Of a stretch of 64,000 nucleotides of DNA, positions 42,606 to 49,522 are shown piece after piece. Under the pieces are notes generated by a model, which worked only from the letters and a program-made list of their open reading frames with translations, made no database searches and was not told the DNA's origin. The translations under genes were made by a program, and so were the position numbers. The stretch is taken from contig JBDIBK010000004.1 of assembly GCA_039812845.1 (NCBI GenBank), forward strand, positions 1 to 64,000. Reading direction: 5' to 3'. This DNA comes from JACTMJ01 sp039812845. GTDB lineage: Bacteria > Acidobacteriota > Terriglobia > Bryobacterales > Bryobacteraceae. Positions within the stretch are counted from its first letter, which is position 1. Each line of letters begins with the position of its first letter.

Positions 42606-43742
42606 GTGGAACGAGCAGAAACGACGGCCAGGCCCAAGAACGAGCAGTGCATGTTCCTGATTGACGACGACCTTACGTCGCTCAACTTCATGGGACTGGT
42701 GCTGAGGAAACACGGGGGCGCTATCCACCGTTTCTCCGACCCCGAGAAAGCGATCGCCAGCCTCGAAGAGCTTCAGCCGGATATTGTGATCACCGATCTG
42801 GTGATGCCGAAGCTGGATGGGTTCGCGGTGATGGCGGAGGTGCGGAAGTTCTCGCCGAGCATCGCGATGATTCTCCTGACCGGGCAATCGGAGGTGGAAT
42901 CCGCGGTGGAAGCAATGCGGCGCGGGGCCTGCGACTACGTAACCAAGCCGGTGAACCCCGAGCGGCTCCAAGCCGCGATCGCGCTGGCGGAAAAAGTGCG
43001 GCGCGAGGCTCTGGCCGGGGAATCCGGCACTGACTTTTACCCGGTGGAACTCGCCACGCTCCAATCGCAGCTCCGTCAATTGAACGATGAGGCGCAGCGG
43101 GCATTGATTGTCGCGCTGGACGCTCGCGAACGGGAAACGAAACAGCATTCCGTGAGGGTGAGCCTCTACGCGACTCATCTGGCGCAGCAGATGGGACTGC
43201 CTTTTTCTCGGATTGAGGAGATTCGCGCCGGCGCGCTGCTGCACGACATCGGCAAGATCGGCATTCCGGACTCCATTCTCAACAAACCCGCCGCGCTCGA
43301 CGACGAGGAATGGGCGCAGATGCGGAAGCACCCGATGATCGGCTACGGCATCGTGCAGGGCCTGATCGGCAGCGGCGAGGGGGCGGAAGTGGTGCTCTGC
43401 CACCACGAGCGTTACGACGGCAGCGGCTATCCGAGCGGCCTGCGCGGGGCGCAGATTCCGCTGGGTGCCCGGATATTCGCGGTGGTGGACGCCTACGACG
43501 CGCTCACGTCGACGCGACCATACCGGGAGCGCGTGAGCCACTGGGAGGCGCTGCATGAGATCCTGCGCGGATCCCGCTCGCATTTCGACCCCGACGTTGT
43601 GACGAAATTCGTGAAGATTCCGGAAGAGCGCTGGGCGGAGTTCGCGCTGAGCGCGAAAGAGATCATCTCACAATGCGAGGGGTCGCAAACCGGTGAGAAT
43701 CTGCCACCGGCCGTGGCCCGCGCGGCGGGAATCGGGGCCTAA
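42606..43742 (+). CDS. Response regulator with HD-GYP output domain
   Basis: 378 residues from GTG 42606, preceded by AGGAAGAG; an ATG at 42651 is also possible but would cut close to the receiver. The receiver (about 15-130) has acidic D20-D22 and phosphoacceptor D64 in IVITDLVMPK. The HD-GYP domain (about 165-350) has LLHDIGKIGIPD, the HHERYDGSGYP signature and DAYDALTSTRPYRE. Proteins of this kind (RpfG type) degrade cyclic di-GMP under control of a sensor kinase. No kinase is adjacent, so it is an orphan. Both metal-binding HD and GYP elements are intact, so it should be active. Confidence 0.93.
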   Translation: MERAETTARPKNEQCMFLIDDDLTSLNFMGLVLRKHGGAIHRFSDPEKAIASLEELQPDIVITDLVMPKLDGFAVMAEVRKFSPSIAMILLTGQSEVESAVEAMRRGACDYVTKPVNPERLQAAIALAEKVRREALAGESGTDFYPVELATLQSQLRQLNDEAQRALIVALDARERETKQHSVRVSLYATHLAQQMGLPFSRIEEIRAGALLHDIGKIGIPDSILNKPAALDDEEWAQMRKHPMIGYGIVQGLIGSGEGAEVVLCHHERYDGSGYPSGLRGAQIPLGARIFAVVDAYDALTSTRPYRERVSHWEALHEILRGSRSHFDPDVVTKFVKIPEERWAEFALSAKEIISQCEGSQTGENLPPAVARAAGIGA

Positions 43743-44194
43743 GCGCTCCCGTTCAGAAATTCACCAACGTATTTCTTCGGCACCGCCAAGCTGCCCCGGC
43801 TTCGAGTTCTTCGAATGCTTGCCGAAGTTGCCGCTGCATGTTCATCGCGATCTGGCCGTGCCAGGCCACCGGCTGATGGAGCGGTCTTCCGGAGACCCAA
43901 GGGAACCGTGCGCCATCGATTCGCTTCACTGGCCGAATGGGCATGGCAAACCTCTAGAAAGAGTTTGTCCCTTTGCCCTTTGAAAACGGGGAGATGCTGC
44001 GAGTGTCTCGGAGACTCATCCCGCCTCCTCACCGTGTCCGCTTCCGCTTCGAAAACGAATTATCGGCCGCGAAACCCCAGCCACCGCCGTTGATCCGTTC
44101 TCCGCTCACCGCACGCATATCGAAATATGCGGCGCGTTCTGGCCTCCCACGCCAGAGCCTACTGGCGAACTCATCTTTCCTGGAGTGGACTCCA
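43743..44194. other. Intergenic region between HD-GYP gene and next gene
   Basis: About 450 bases. The coding frame of the downstream gene is open back to 43973 but is Pro/Arg-rich and not protein-like. On the minus strand a 63-codon frame (43753-43944) has an AGAGG spaced 6 bases from its ATG (separate entry). No repeats or hairpins stand out. Confidence 0.4.
43753..43944 (-). CDS. Possible small protein, unknown
   Basis: A 63-residue frame in a gap, convergent with the HD-GYP gene. Supporting it are an AGAGG 6 bases before the ATG and a plausible amphipathic helix NMQRQLRQAFEELEAGAAW. Against it are its short length, the lack of any known family and the high rate of chance open frames in GC-rich DNA. 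May be spurious. Confidence 0.25.
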   Translation of the reverse strand: MPIRPVKRIDGARFPWVSGRPLHQPVAWHGQIAMNMQRQLRQAFEELEAGAAWRCRRNTLVNF

Positions 44195-45106
44195 ATGACC
44201 CCTGTTGAATATGCGGACCGTTACCGCAGCCTCACCATTCATGCCAACGGACAGAGCCTGAGCGATGTGCGTGTCGAGATTTACCGAATTGGAAAACCGG
44301 ACGACGAACAGCAGAGGCTTTGGCAGGCTCTCCGTGAGCATTTCCAGAAGAACAAACAGAAGGACGTCCGGTATTCTCTGAAGATCCGGCTCAACGGAAG
44401 TGAAGAGCAATTCGATTCCGCGGCAAAACTCGTAAAGCACGTCACGGCCCCTTTCTGGGGCAAGGGTTCCCCGGACGATTGCCAGATCACACTTTCCATC
44501 GCCGTGATCCTCGGCAGGACGACGCTGGCCCGGGTGCAGACCTATGCCCGCGATCATATCGGCCTCGATTGCAACGGCTTCGTGGGGAACTTCATCTGGC
44601 ACGAACGTTTGCAGAACCCGTGGTTCCTGCGGCCGGATGTCAACGACACCCCCGCGCCGTCGGCGAACATCGCCTCCATCTACAACTGGGCCCATGACTA
44701 CGCCAAGGCGAACAAGACCCTGGTAAGCAAGAGGGAAGATATCGACCCGGAACTCACTTACATGATGATGCTGGTGGACGATAAATTCCGCGTGATTCCC
44801 GGCGGACCGGGTGGCAGTACAGGCCATATCGTCGTCACCCAGCCAAAGCGTTTCATGCCGAAGTCCTTCACCTGGGATTCCATGGGTTTCTATGACCTTG
44901 CGATGGCCAAGATGAACGCCTATGGGCATCCGGCTCTATGGGCGGTGGAATCCACCGGCCCGGAAATGCTCGTCGGCCTGAAGGAATCCTGGTACGCCAT
45001 CCGGGAATGGAAAGGTGCCGGCAACAAACCGGTTCCGGGCGTATTCGACGTATACCGCGGAAGCAAAGGCTCCTCATGGCGATGCCGTATCGTTCCCATG
45101 CCCTAA
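44195..45106 (+). CDS. Unrecognised protein with NlpC/P60-like Cys and His motifs
   Basis: 303 residues from ATG 44195. The frame opens at 43973, but the upstream part is not protein-like. I do not recognise the family. The stretch HIGLDCNGFVGNF (Cys126) closely resembles the DCSGFV motif of NlpC/P60 papain-like peptidases, and GGSTGHIVVT (His211) sits where their catalytic His would be. No signal peptide is visible, so it may act in the cytoplasm or be exported by another route. The long N-terminal half (VRVEIYRIGKPDDEQQRLWQ) is unlike cell-wall hydrolases. It converges with the PglD-like gene. Confidence 0.6.
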   Translation: MTPVEYADRYRSLTIHANGQSLSDVRVEIYRIGKPDDEQQRLWQALREHFQKNKQKDVRYSLKIRLNGSEEQFDSAAKLVKHVTAPFWGKGSPDDCQITLSIAVILGRTTLARVQTYARDHIGLDCNGFVGNFIWHERLQNPWFLRPDVNDTPAPSANIASIYNWAHDYAKANKTLVSKREDIDPELTYMMMLVDDKFRVIPGGPGGSTGHIVVTQPKRFMPKSFTWDSMGFYDLAMAKMNAYGHPALWAVESTGPEMLVGLKESWYAIREWKGAGNKPVPGVFDVYRGSKGSSWRCRIVPMP

Positions 45107-45127
45107 AACGTCAGAAGAGCCAAGATA

Positions 45128-45838
45128 TTATGCTTGCCCTGCGAATACGTCCGGTTTGGGGGCCTCCCCTGGCAGGCTAGCCCGCAGGATTCTTGCTGGG
45201 TTGCCGGCAACGATAACCCCGGGTGGCACGTCGCGAATGACGACGGCACCCGCCCCCACGATCGCATCGCTTCCAATTGACACACCGGGTAGAATGATCG
45301 CGCCCAGCCCCAGGAACGCGCCCTCGCCCACGCTCACACCGCCGCCGAGCAAGACACCCGGCGCAAGGTGAACGAAATCTCCGATGTCGCAGTGATGCTC
45401 GATCACGCAGCCTGAGTTAAGCAGGCACCCGACGCCAACGCGGGCTTCGGTGTTCACAATCGCCCTGGCCATCAGGATGCTGCCTGCATCTACGCAGGCG
45501 GAGGCGGCGACGATGGCGCTGGGGTGCCGTACGGCAATCGGCGGATGTCCCGCGGCGCGAAGCCGAAGAATCGTTTCCCGCCGCGCCCCATTCGTTCCAA
45601 TCGCGCATACGAAGGGCTGTGCCCCATCCGCAAAGGCGTCGCGCGGCGGCAGCACCGGGATGGAAAAGCAGGAACTGCCCCAGAGGCGTCGGTTATCGTC
45701 GGTGAGGCGCAACCTGGGGTAACGCCCGCTTTCCGCAAGGAACTCGATGACGGCGCGCCCCTGCGTTCCACACCCGTAGACAATCAGATCGGCCGGTTCG
45801 GCGCGATCGCCGCGCCCGTCCCACCCGCCCTCAGCCAT
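45128..45838 (-). CDS. PglD/NeuD-like sugar O/N-acyltransferase
   Basis: 236 residues from ATG 45838. The frame is open to 45895. An N-terminal Rossmann-like part (LIVYGCGTQGRAVIEFLAES) binds the sugar nucleotide. A left-handed beta-helix of hexapeptide repeats follows (IVNTEARVGVGCLLNSGCVIE onwards), with the catalytic His in CVIEHHCDIGDFVHLAPG. The end VVIRDVPPGVIVAGNPARI is typical. PglD acetylates UDP-4-amino-sugars on the way to bacillosamine. The start overlaps the end of the GT2-phosphoglycosyltransferase gene by 8 bases, so the two act in one glycan pathway. Confidence 0.9.
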   Translation of the reverse strand: MAEGGWDGRGDRAEPADLIVYGCGTQGRAVIEFLAESGRYPRLRLTDDNRRLWGSSCFSIPVLPPRDAFADGAQPFVCAIGTNGARRETILRLRAAGHPPIAVRHPSAIVAASACVDAGSILMARAIVNTEARVGVGCLLNSGCVIEHHCDIGDFVHLAPGVLLGGGVSVGEGAFLGLGAIILPGVSIGSDAIVGAGAVVIRDVPPGVIVAGNPARILRASLPGEAPKPDVFAGQA

Positions 45839-47648
45839 GGGATTCCGCTCCCCGGAATTCCTCCATCGTGGCGTGGCCCGCCTGCGAGATGCCATCCCTA
45901 GTCAGAAGCCTTTTCACTGTCAGACGAAAGATTCGCAGGTCGAAGCGGAAGCTTTGGCGCTCCACGTATTCGAGATCCAGTGCAAAGCGCCGCTCCCAAT
46001 CGACGGCGTTTCTCCCGCAGACCTGCGCCCATCCGCTCAAACCGGGGCGAACCTCGTGGCGGCGGCGCTGGCGGGCGCTGTAGCGGGGCAGATACTCGGG
46101 CAGCAGCGGACGCGGGCCAATCCAGCTCATCTCGCCCTTGAGCACATTCCATAGCTGGGGCAGTTCGTCCAGGCTCCAGGAGCGCAGCCAACGGCCGAGC
46201 GCCGTGAGGCGTTCTTCGTCGGGCAGCGCGCGCCCTTCGGAATCGAAACCATCCCGCATCGTGCGGAATTTGTACAGGGTGAAGGGGCGTTCCTTCCAGC
46301 CGATCCTCGTTTGCGTGAACAGCACGGGTTTGCCGATCTTCCATCCGACGACGGCGGCCACAATGGTCAGCAACGGCGACAGCAGCACCAGGGCCGCCCC
46401 GGCCGCCATCCGGTCGAGTACCGGTTTGAAGATCGTCCATCCGATCCGGCACGGCAGCGCTTCCAGCAGCCGCAGCGCCGCGAGACAGCATGCATTTGCC
46501 CCAAACCACGCGAACGCCGCCGCACGCAGCGCCGGGTTGCCCTCCACGGACGGGGCGAGAGGTATCGCCGATTGCATCAGGTGCGTCACGGCGTGGCCGC
46601 CCTTGCCTCTTCGCGCCGCCCGAATCCCACGAATCTCCCTGAGCCTGCGCCGGTTTCCCCACAGCCAGCGGAAGCCGCTGAACCAAGCACGCAGGAAACT
46701 CATGCCGCGCAGCGCGCTGTAGGCGGCAAGCGCCACCTCGGTAAGCGCCAGCACCGGCAGAAGGCACATTAGCTCCGGCTTGCGGAAATTTAGCGCAAGG
46801 AAGGCCAGCCGCCCGGCCACGAGACTCGCGAATCGGGAGGCATGCATTGGCCGCTGCCGATACTTGTGCCAAAGAATAGCATCGGGCTGATAGACGACGC
46901 GTTTCCCGGCGATCCATGCCCTCCACGACAGGTCAAGATCTTCGGCGGATGCGTGCCAGCCGCCCGGAAGCGAATCGAAGATCGCGTCAAACCCGCCGAG
47001 TTGCCGGTAGTCCTCGCGTCGATAGAGGAAGCAGCAGCCCGATGCGGCCGCAATCTCATCGGGCCGCCGAAAATCGTCGTAGTTGCGGTTCTTCCCCCGC
47101 GCCGAATAGAATCCCGCGGGCAGCAGTGCGCTTCCCGATGCGTTAATGAGGCCCGCATGGCCATGCAGCAGGATCGCGGGCGCGACGATCGCCACATCCG
47201 GCGCACCCTCCGCCGCCGCCAGCATGCGTTCGAGGGCGTAGGGATGCAGTTCCACATCGTCGTTCAGAATCAACAAATAGTCTGGCGCGTTCTCTCCGGC
47301 GGTCGCCCACTCCATCCCCAGCCGATTGCCCTTTCGATACCCCAGATTGCGCGGAGATGCGACGACTTGCGCCTCGGGAACGTGCCCCGCCAGCCACTCA
47401 CACGTCGTGTCCGTGGACGCGCTATCCACCACAATCAGCTTCCAATTCCGGTGGGTCTGCGCGCGCAGAGAACACGCCAGGTCAAGCAAGTGCTCCTTCG
47501 AATTGAAGGTCACCACGATGACGGCGACCAGCAAGCCCGTCCGGGAAGCGGCAGCGCCGCCGCCCTTCGCGGTCGTCTCCGTGTATAAGCCCGGCGCGGA
47601 GACCGGAGCGGATGGCCCTGCCCGGTGCGCCTTCTTTGACCTCGCCAT
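45831..47648 (-). CDS. Fusion of GT2 glycosyltransferase and bacterial sugar transferase (PGT)
   Basis: 605 residues. N-terminal GT2 domain (about 40-270): VIVVTFNSKEHL, metal-binding LILNDDVELHP, and the acceptor-side EDLDLSWRAWIAGKRVVY. Two hydrophobic segments sit in the middle (LMCLLPVLALTEVALAAYSA, AFAWFGANACCLAALRL). C-terminal monotopic phosphoglycosyltransferase domain (about 410-595): FTQTRIGWKERPFTLYKFRT, catalytic Asp-Glu in SLDELPQLWNVLKGEMSWIG, and RPGLSGWAQV. The PGT puts the first sugar phosphate on undecaprenyl phosphate, and the GT2 domain would add a sugar. The two activities are usually separate proteins. Followed by a PglD-like acyltransferase with an 8-base overlap. Confidence 0.9.
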   Translation of the reverse strand: MARSKKAHRAGPSAPVSAPGLYTETTAKGGGAAASRTGLLVAVIVVTFNSKEHLLDLACSLRAQTHRNWKLIVVDSASTDTTCEWLAGHVPEAQVVASPRNLGYRKGNRLGMEWATAGENAPDYLLILNDDVELHPYALERMLAAAEGAPDVAIVAPAILLHGHAGLINASGSALLPAGFYSARGKNRNYDDFRRPDEIAAASGCCFLYRREDYRQLGGFDAIFDSLPGGWHASAEDLDLSWRAWIAGKRVVYQPDAILWHKYRQRPMHASRFASLVAGRLAFLALNFRKPELMCLLPVLALTEVALAAYSALRGMSFLRAWFSGFRWLWGNRRRLREIRGIRAARRGKGGHAVTHLMQSAIPLAPSVEGNPALRAAAFAWFGANACCLAALRLLEALPCRIGWTIFKPVLDRMAAGAALVLLSPLLTIVAAVVGWKIGKPVLFTQTRIGWKERPFTLYKFRTMRDGFDSEGRALPDEERLTALGRWLRSWSLDELPQLWNVLKGEMSWIGPRPLLPEYLPRYSARQRRRHEVRPGLSGWAQVCGRNAVDWERRFALDLEYVERQSFRFDLRIFRLTVKRLLTRDGISQAGHATMEEFRGAESHG

Positions 47649-47768
47649 TGCGGGATAGATCGGCTCTTCTACCCGGAAGCCTTAGGCCCAGCCGCAAAAC
47701 GATTCGGTCAATTGCAATCGAGTCCCATCCAGCGCAACCATGGCCGCCAGTCTGCCATCCTAAAAGGC

Positions 47769-48914
47769 ATGGCGGTGTGGCGATTCCTGGTGCTGGCATG
47801 CGCGCTCCTCGCGCCAGGCACCCCCTGGGCAAGCGCGCAAGAACCGGAAGCAACCGCTGCCGCCACCGCAACGCCAAGCCCCATTCCGATCCGCGCCTAC
47901 AACGAGAAAGGCCAGCTCACCGGAAGCGGCTGGGCCCTCCCGCTTGACGGAGCTTTCATCACCGTCCGCTCGCTGCTCGCGAATGCCGCTCGGGCGGAAC
48001 TCGTGTTTTCCGATGAGATGCTTGCGAACGTGTCCGAAGTGGGAGGCGAAGACATCGAAGGGAACCTGGTACGAATCGCCACGGACCGCTCCCCAGCCGC
48101 CGCCACCGATTCCGTCAATACTTCCACTCAGGTGCCGGTGCCGGAGTTCACGTCTTCCGCGCAGCCTTCACAACTCTTGGAGGAATCGAAATTCGGCTCG
48201 CCCGATTGGAAGATTTCGTGCGGCGCCACGTCGTACCCGCTGCGCGATCTCCGCATTCGTGACATTCCGGTCTTCGGGCTGGCATTCACCGCCGAGACCC
48301 GTCATCGCATCCCCATCTCCGGGTGCGCGGTGCTCAATCGGGAGGGCGCGCTCGAAGCCATTGTCGTTTGGGAGGACCCCTTCGGGCACCCGTCGGCGGC
48401 TCTCGTGCCCGCGGGCCGCGCCGCCCGGCTGAAAACCGCCGCCCAGATCCCGTGGAGCGAGTGGCGCGCCGCGCAACACCCCGAATCCCGTCTTCGCAAC
48501 AGTCTGCTCTCGGAGGCCCTCTCGGATATCTGGCGGGAACACTACGATCTCGCGCAGGAAAGCCTCACGTATCTCCTGGAGAACTGCCCCACCGATGCAC
48601 ACGGCTGGTATTACCGGGGCTATGCTCGAGCGATGTCCGGCAAGCGGGCACTCGCCGTCATCGACTACGAAAACGCCGTCCATTTCGAGCCCAGCAACGC
48701 CGATGCCCGTTTCAGCCTTGGCTTCAGCTATGCGCTGCTCCGCCGGATTCCGGACGCCAGAGAGCAGTTGGCCGCGCTCGAAGCCCTTGACCAAGCCTTG
48801 GCGGAGCGGCTTCGCACCCTGGTGGACTCGATCGTGGAATCGGGCCACGGCCACGCGCCCGCCCCGGAAGCTTCCAGCCCCGCCGAACCCGCTCCCGAGC
48901 TTCCCCAGCGATAG
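47769..48914 (+). CDS. Exported protein with degenerate S1-protease-like domain and TPR repeats
   Basis: 381 residues from ATG 47769. The frame is open from 47712. It has a signal peptide (about 1-24, ending ASA). The next part (about 36-250) resembles a trypsin-like/HtrA fold. TGSGWALPLDGAFITVRSLL aligns with the usual GSGF...DGxIxTNAHVV, but the catalytic His is missing. PISGCAVLN aligns with GNSGGPVLN and keeps the Ser. The C-terminal part (about 270-370) holds TPR-like helices: AHGWYYRGYARAMSGKRALA and DARFSLGFSYALL. It is probably an inactive protease scaffold in the periplasm. The protease relation is my reading and should be tested. Confidence 0.65.
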   Translation: MAVWRFLVLACALLAPGTPWASAQEPEATAAATATPSPIPIRAYNEKGQLTGSGWALPLDGAFITVRSLLANAARAELVFSDEMLANVSEVGGEDIEGNLVRIATDRSPAAATDSVNTSTQVPVPEFTSSAQPSQLLEESKFGSPDWKISCGATSYPLRDLRIRDIPVFGLAFTAETRHRIPISGCAVLNREGALEAIVVWEDPFGHPSAALVPAGRAARLKTAAQIPWSEWRAAQHPESRLRNSLLSEALSDIWREHYDLAQESLTYLLENCPTDAHGWYYRGYARAMSGKRALAVIDYENAVHFEPSNADARFSLGFSYALLRRIPDAREQLAALEALDQALAERLRTLVDSIVESGHGHAPAPEASSPAEPAPELPQR

Positions 48915-48946
48915 CGCGGGCGGCGCGAACGCAACCACAGTTTCCC

Positions 48947-49474
48947 CTACCAGCCGCTCCGCTTCCGCAGATTGCGAATCTGTGCCACGTGATGCGCGCC
49001 GTGCCAGGCATAGAGGCCCGTATACTTCTCGATGGTGCCGGGGCCGGATTGCGGATGGATCATCGTGCGCTGAAAATCCGCCGGGGCAATTTTCTTCAGC
49101 AGCGTCACCCAGCGTGAATGCGCACCCTCCACGATGCTCAGCGACGGCGCTACCGGCGCGGTCAGCGAATCGGCCAGTTCGGCCCACAGTTTTTCGTCGT
49201 AGCCCTTCAGGAGAGGCGCGTCTTCGGTGAGCCCCAGACGAATGCGGATGTATGCGTTCATGTGGCTGTCCGCAAGGTGGTGAACCACTTGGCGCACGGT
49301 CCATCCATCGGGGCGGTACGGCGTGTCAAGTTGCCCGTCGTCGAGCGATTCGACGACGCTCTCCAGTTCACCCGGCAATCGGGCCAGATCGAGAATCCAC
49401 CCTTCCCGCTGCTGGGCCGCGGTGGCGGGGTCGAAGACGAATCGTCCTATCGGATATCGCAGATCGTCGCTCAT
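48947..49474 (-). CDS. DinB/YfiT-family metal-dependent protein
   Basis: 175 residues. The typical YfiT/DinB four-helix arrangement is visible, with metal-ligand His in WTVRQVVHHLADSHMNAYIR and in the C-terminal GLYAWHGAHHVAQIRNL. N-terminal PIGRFVFDPATAAQQREGWI is characteristic of the YfiT/BstA group, which includes bacillithiol-dependent transferases. It is cytoplasmic with no signal peptide. It converges on the protease-TPR gene. It may be coupled to the M1 peptidase gene upstream on the same strand (49-base gap), but the functional link is unclear. Confidence 0.85.
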   Translation of the reverse strand: MSDDLRYPIGRFVFDPATAAQQREGWILDLARLPGELESVVESLDDGQLDTPYRPDGWTVRQVVHHLADSHMNAYIRIRLGLTEDAPLLKGYDEKLWAELADSLTAPVAPSLSIVEGAHSRWVTLLKKIAPADFQRTMIHPQSGPGTIEKYTGLYAWHGAHHVAQIRNLRKRSGW

Positions 49475-49522
49475 CGGTTGCTAACCTCCGCCTTCCAGTA
49501 TCTCCCGGATCGGCTTAGCGGC

